DNA from: G963666705 sp963666705 | GTDB lineage: Bacteria > Pseudomonadota > Alphaproteobacteria > CADEGL01 | Direction: 5' to 3' | Assembly: GCA_963666705.2 (NCBI GenBank) | Contig: CAXXKO010000024.1 | Coordinates: forward strand, 124,001 to 188,000 | Length of the DNA stretch: 64,000 nucleotides | Shown here: positions 61,276 to 64,000 of the stretch, one piece after another | How positions within the stretch are numbered: position 1 is the stretch's first letter | Layout of the letters: every line of letters starts with the position of its first letter | Position numbers and translations under genes: made by a program | Notes under the pieces: generated by a model | The model's database searches: none | Seen by the model: the letters and a program-made list of their open reading frames with translations, nothing else | Told to the model about the DNA's origin: nothing

Positions 61276-61393
61276 CCCCCCCGCCTTCCAGTCAGAGCAA
61301 CCCTGACAGAAGGCTATACGCGGTCCCATTTTGGTCCGCCGCAGCCGGATCGACCGGCCGCTTCAGTGGGGGATTATTGCTCTGCCGTTCTCA

Positions 61394-62075
61394 CGACGGC
61401 GTGGGCCACGTCGGTCAGCTTGCCGTAATGGCCGAGCGGAATATCCGTGCGCGCCCGTTCCCGCATCTGGGCCTCCGTGCGCGCCCGCCGGGCCATGGCC
61501 AAATCGATCGGCCCCGGGGCGACGCAATTCACGGTGATGCGCCAGGGCGCGAATTCCTTGGCCCAGGCCTTGGTCAGGCCGAGGACGGCGGCCTTCGAAG
61601 CGCCGTAGTTGCTGTTGTGGAGGTTGCCGCGCTGGGCCGCGCCCGAGGAGATGTTGACGATCGTGCCCCGCCGCCGCGCCTTCATGCCCGGCACCACCGC
61701 GCGCGTGGCGAAGAAGGTTCCCTTCACGTTGACCGCGAACATCTGGTCGAACTCCGCCTCCGTCACCGCCTCCAACGGCTTGGCCGCGTGCAAGCCGGCG
61801 TTATTGACCAGGATGTCGATTCCGCCCAAGGCGGCTTCGGCCTCGCGCGTGAGCCGGGCGAAGGCGGCCACCGCCGTGATGTCGCAGACGAGTGTGAGCG
61901 CCTCGCCCCCCGCCGCGCGGACGAGCCCCGCCGTCTCCTCGACCCCCTCGCGATCGATGTCGTGGGCGATGATGGCGGCGCCGCGCGCGGCCAGCAGGAG
62001 GGCGTGTTCGCGCCCCATGCCGGCGGCGGCGCCCGTGACGAGCGCGACCTGGCCCGCGAGCCCGCCCGCGGCCAC
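61394..62075 (-). pseudogene. 5' piece of an SDR gene split by IS21 copy 2
   Basis: Starts at GTG 62075, one base inside the stop of the racemase-like gene. Reads LAGQVALVTGAAAGMG (cofactor loop), NNAGLHAAKPLEAV, ISSGAAQRGNLHNSNYGASK (catalytic Ser, Tyr, Lys) and VAPGPIDLAMARRART up to DIPLGHYGKLTDVAHAV, where the IS begins. Removing the element and one CGACGG gives DVAHAVAFLASPEASFITGQ in one frame, a normal SDR of about 254 residues. The truncated frame now ends VRTAEQ in IS sequence and lacks the cofactor-domain end, so it is probably inactive. Confidence 0.9.
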
Positions 62076-62839
62076 TACTCCGCCGCCTGGCGGGGTTGCC
62101 AGTCGGCGGCGTGCACGTGTTCGTGGCGCCTGAACCGGGTCGGCCGGAGGCCCATCTGGAACCAGTTTATCATCGTGTAAACGTCGTAAACGGGCAGGCC
62201 GAAGGCGTCCGCGAGGGCCGGGCCGAAGGGCGGCATGTTGGTGCATTCGAGGACGAAGGCGCCGACCTCGGGGTGCCGGTCGAGGAGGCGCCGGCCTGCG
62301 TCCACCAGGTCCGCTTCGCAGTCGGCCCAGTCGTATTCGCTGGCCCTGTCGGTGAAGACGCGGGTCAGCGCCCGGCCCCCTTGGGTGCCCATGATGGGGG
62401 TGTCGAGCGCCACGCCCGTCGCCGCCAGGTGCGCGGGGGTGAGGTTCGCGGAATCGGCGGTGATGATGCCGGCGCGCTTGCCCGTCGGCAGCAGGGCCTC
62501 GACCCAGGGCACCTGGAGGATGGCCGAGGCGGCCACGGGCACGCCCGCGCGCTCGGCCAGCGCGCGCTGGTAGAGGGCGAGGAAGCCGCAGGTGGTGGCG
62601 ATGCCGTCCGCCCCCGCCGCCACCAGCGCTTCCGCACCCGCGACGAAGGGCTCGAGCAGGCCCTCGAGCCCCATGTCCACCACCTGGTGGGGCGTCGCAC
62701 CCCGCACCTTCTCGATCAGCACCGGGAAGGGCCAGGTCTCGGGGTTGCCCCCGTCGCCGACGACGCGCGGGAACTTGGTATCGAGCATCAGGATGCCGAC
62801 CGTCGCCCGGCCGCCCTCCCGCGCGGTATCATCGTCCAT
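62075..62839 (-). CDS. Asp/Glu racemase-superfamily protein
   Basis: 254 residues. Paired cysteines C84 (ATTCGFLALYQ) and C199 (VLECTNMPPF) match the two-base mechanism of this superfamily. N-terminal TVGILMLDTKFPRVVGDGGNPETWPFPV and GLPVYDVYTMINWF are typical of the subgroup annotated aspartate/glutamate racemase family with unknown substrate. SD GAGGAGACGGCA before ATG 62839. It was originally followed, in an overlapping operon, by the SDR now disrupted. It is divergent from the FAD oxidoreductase. Confidence 0.83.
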   Translation of the reverse strand: MDDDTAREGGRATVGILMLDTKFPRVVGDGGNPETWPFPVLIEKVRGATPHQVVDMGLEGLLEPFVAGAEALVAAGADGIATTCGFLALYQRALAERAGVPVAASAILQVPWVEALLPTGKRAGIITADSANLTPAHLAATGVALDTPIMGTQGGRALTRVFTDRASEYDWADCEADLVDAGRRLLDRHPEVGAFVLECTNMPPFGPALADAFGLPVYDVYTMINWFQMGLRPTRFRRHEHVHAADWQPRQAAE

Positions 62840-62930
62840 TGCCGTCTCCTCGTTCGCCGTGGCCGGATCATGCTAGGGCATTTTCGGATATGCTGGAACC
62901 GGGTCGGGACCCGACGAAGGGGGCGAGAGG

Positions 62931-64000
62931 ATGGAATCCCATGCCAAGGTGGTCGTCATCGGCGGCGGTGTCGTCGGTTGCTCGATCCTGTACCATCTCG
63001 CCAGGCACGGCTGGAAGGACGTGGTGCTGCTGGAGCGCGACGAGCTGACCTCCGGGTCGAGCTGGCACGCCGCCGGCCAGATCCACACCATCAGCTCCGA
63101 CCCCAACATCTCCCGCCTCCAGGGCTACACCATCAAGCTCTACAAGGAGATCGAGGAGACCTCGGGCCAGTCGGTCGGCCTGCACTCTACCGGCGGCTTC
63201 TACCTCGCCTCGAACCAGGACTGGTACGACTACCTCAAACGCGAGCGCTCGAAAGCGCGCTACATGGGCCTCGATCAGGAGTTCATCTCCGTCGAGGAGG
63301 CGGCGCGGCGCCATCCCCTGATCGACCCGTCCCACTACATCGCCGCCCTGTGGGACCCGCTCGACGGCGATCTCGACCCCTCGGGCGCGACCTATGCCTT
63401 CGCCAAGTCGGCGCGTCATTATGGCGCCAGCTACCATACCCACACCCCGGTCATCGAGACCAACCAGCGGCCCGACGGGAGTTGGGACGTGGTCACCGAG
63501 AAGGGGACGATCCATGCCGAGATCGTCGTCAATGCCGGCGGGCTGTGGGCGCGCGAGGTCGGGCACCTCGCCGGAATCCACCTGCCGGTGCAGCCCATGG
63601 AGCACCACTACCTCATCACCGAATCGATCCCCGAGATCGTTGCGCGCGGCCCGGGGGAGCGCCTGCCGGCGGGCATCGACTACGAAGGCAACATGTACTT
63701 CCGGCAGGAGCGCGACGGCATGCTGCTCGGCACTTATGAGCCGCGGTCGACGCCGTGGAAGGTCGAGGGCACGCCCATGGACTTCGGCCACGAGCTACTG
63801 GCGCCCGACATCGACCGCATCGCCGACCGGCTGGAGCTCGGCTTCAAGCGCATCCCCGCCCTCGGCCGCGCCGGGATCAAGAACATGGTCAACGGCCCCT
63901 TCACCTTCGGCCCCGACGGCAACCCGCTGATCGGCCCGGTCTCCGGCATGCGCAACTATTGGGTCGCCGTCGGCGTCATGGCCGGCTTCTGCCAGGGCGG
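62931..64000 (+). CDS. FAD-dependent oxidoreductase, dimethylglycine/sarcosine dehydrogenase-like, N-terminal part
   Basis: Open to the end of the window (~356 codons seen). It starts MESHAKVVVIGGGVVGCSIL, a dinucleotide-binding GGGVVG, then ERDELTSGSSWHAAGQIH, where the SWHAAG histidine is the usual site of covalent FAD in this family. Further DAO-domain marks: STGGFYLASN, DPLDGDLDPSG, VVNAGGLWAREVG, PMEHHYLITE, GTYEPRSTPW and NGPFTFGPDGNPLIGP. Full relatives are ~800 residues with C-terminal GcvT folate domains, which would lie beyond the window. Demethylation of a methylated glycine or a similar amine is likely. ATG 62931 has a GAGAGG SD. Confidence 0.9.
   Translation, partial: MESHAKVVVIGGGVVGCSILYHLARHGWKDVVLLERDELTSGSSWHAAGQIHTISSDPNISRLQGYTIKLYKEIEETSGQSVGLHSTGGFYLASNQDWYDYLKRERSKARYMGLDQEFISVEEAARRHPLIDPSHYIAALWDPLDGDLDPSGATYAFAKSARHYGASYHTHTPVIETNQRPDGSWDVVTEKGTIHAEIVVNAGGLWAREVGHLAGIHLPVQPMEHHYLITESIPEIVARGPGERLPAGIDYEGNMYFRQERDGMLLGTYEPRSTPWKVEGTPMDFGHELLAPDIDRIADRLELGFKRIPALGRAGIKNMVNGPFTFGPDGNPLIGPVSGMRNYWVAVGVMAGFCQG

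Larger units (their letters stand above)
58824..61393 (-). mobile_element. IS21-family element, copy 2, with 6-bp target duplication
   Basis: 2570 bp. Left end TGTCAATGGCGGAGCAA, right end complement TGAGAACGGCAGAGCAA, matching the ends of copy 1. Flanked by CGACGG on both sides (58818-58823, 61394-61399). Genes run on the minus strand, opposite to copy 1. 58830-59010 and 61276-61390 are non-coding; the latter contains a TGGTCC-type terminal repeat (GGTCCCATTTTGGTCCGCC at 61322-61340). Confidence 0.93.

Noticed and set aside
49230..61393. Composite transposon made by the two IS21 elements
   Set aside because: The elements are diverged and inverted, and copy 2 has its own 6-bp target duplication, so it inserted alone.

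Overview
The window is strongly GC-rich bacterial DNA, almost certainly from an alphaproteobacterium. It carries two families largely confined to that class (a DUF1013/TrcR cell-cycle regulator and a 60-residue DUF1192 protein), a consensus CtrA-type box, and an ectoine-type (Ehu) ABC transporter. Coding density is high, and most genes are catabolic enzymes in short co-directional operons. No rRNA, tRNA or CRISPR array was seen.

Layout. 1-8.5 kb: the end of an amidohydrolase, a 3-hydroxyisobutyrate-dehydrogenase-like enzyme, a minus-strand operon (triple-Rid protein, amidase, HDAC-fold deacylase), trcR, a quinone oxidoreductase and DUF1192. 8.5-11.2 kb: three tandem 3-hydroxybutyrate-dehydrogenase-like SDRs, then a probable small RNA gene ending in a strong Rho-independent terminator. 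11.2-15.3 kb: four tandem luciferase-like (F420/FMN) oxidoreductases and a PPOX-type flavoprotein. 15.4-20.7 kb: a mobile and accessory stretch with an IS110 transposase, an IS630 element with TA duplications, a T4-type muramidase with LysM repeats, a secreted four-cysteine partner and a decayed copy of the muramidase tail. 21-26.6 kb: another luciferase-like enzyme, an alpha/beta hydrolase, MsrA, and a Rieske oxygenase paired with an FrhB-type iron-sulfur flavoprotein.

26.8-42.4 kb is a catabolic island. It holds an Ehu-like ABC transporter without its own ATPase, a complete second polar-amino-acid-type transporter, three M24 creatinase/ectoine-hydrolase-like enzymes whose metal ligands are replaced, a PhyH dioxygenase, an M81 (MlrC-type) peptidase, two Asp/Glu-racemase-superfamily enzymes and an M20 hydrolase. 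Together they look like uptake and ring-opening or hydrolysis of a cyclic amidine, compatible solute or small modified peptide. A 268-bp miniature inverted-repeat element sits inside this operon. 42.4-47.2 kb holds housekeeping and envelope genes: M48 protease, Ca2+/H+ antiporter, a secreted DUF3047-like protein and an aromatic flavin hydroxylase.

47.3-64 kb is shaped by two related but non-identical IS21 elements. The first (49230-51810) removes the N-terminus of a hybrid PAS sensor kinase. The second (58824-61393) splits an SDR gene with a perfect 6-bp target duplication. Between them lie an RND efflux pair, two PPOX flavoproteins, a remnant of a REP-associated transposase coupled to an Ldh-type dehydrogenase, and the second copy of a ~150-bp multi-hairpin repeat also found at 1325. 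The window ends inside a dimethylglycine/sarcosine-dehydrogenase-like FAD enzyme.
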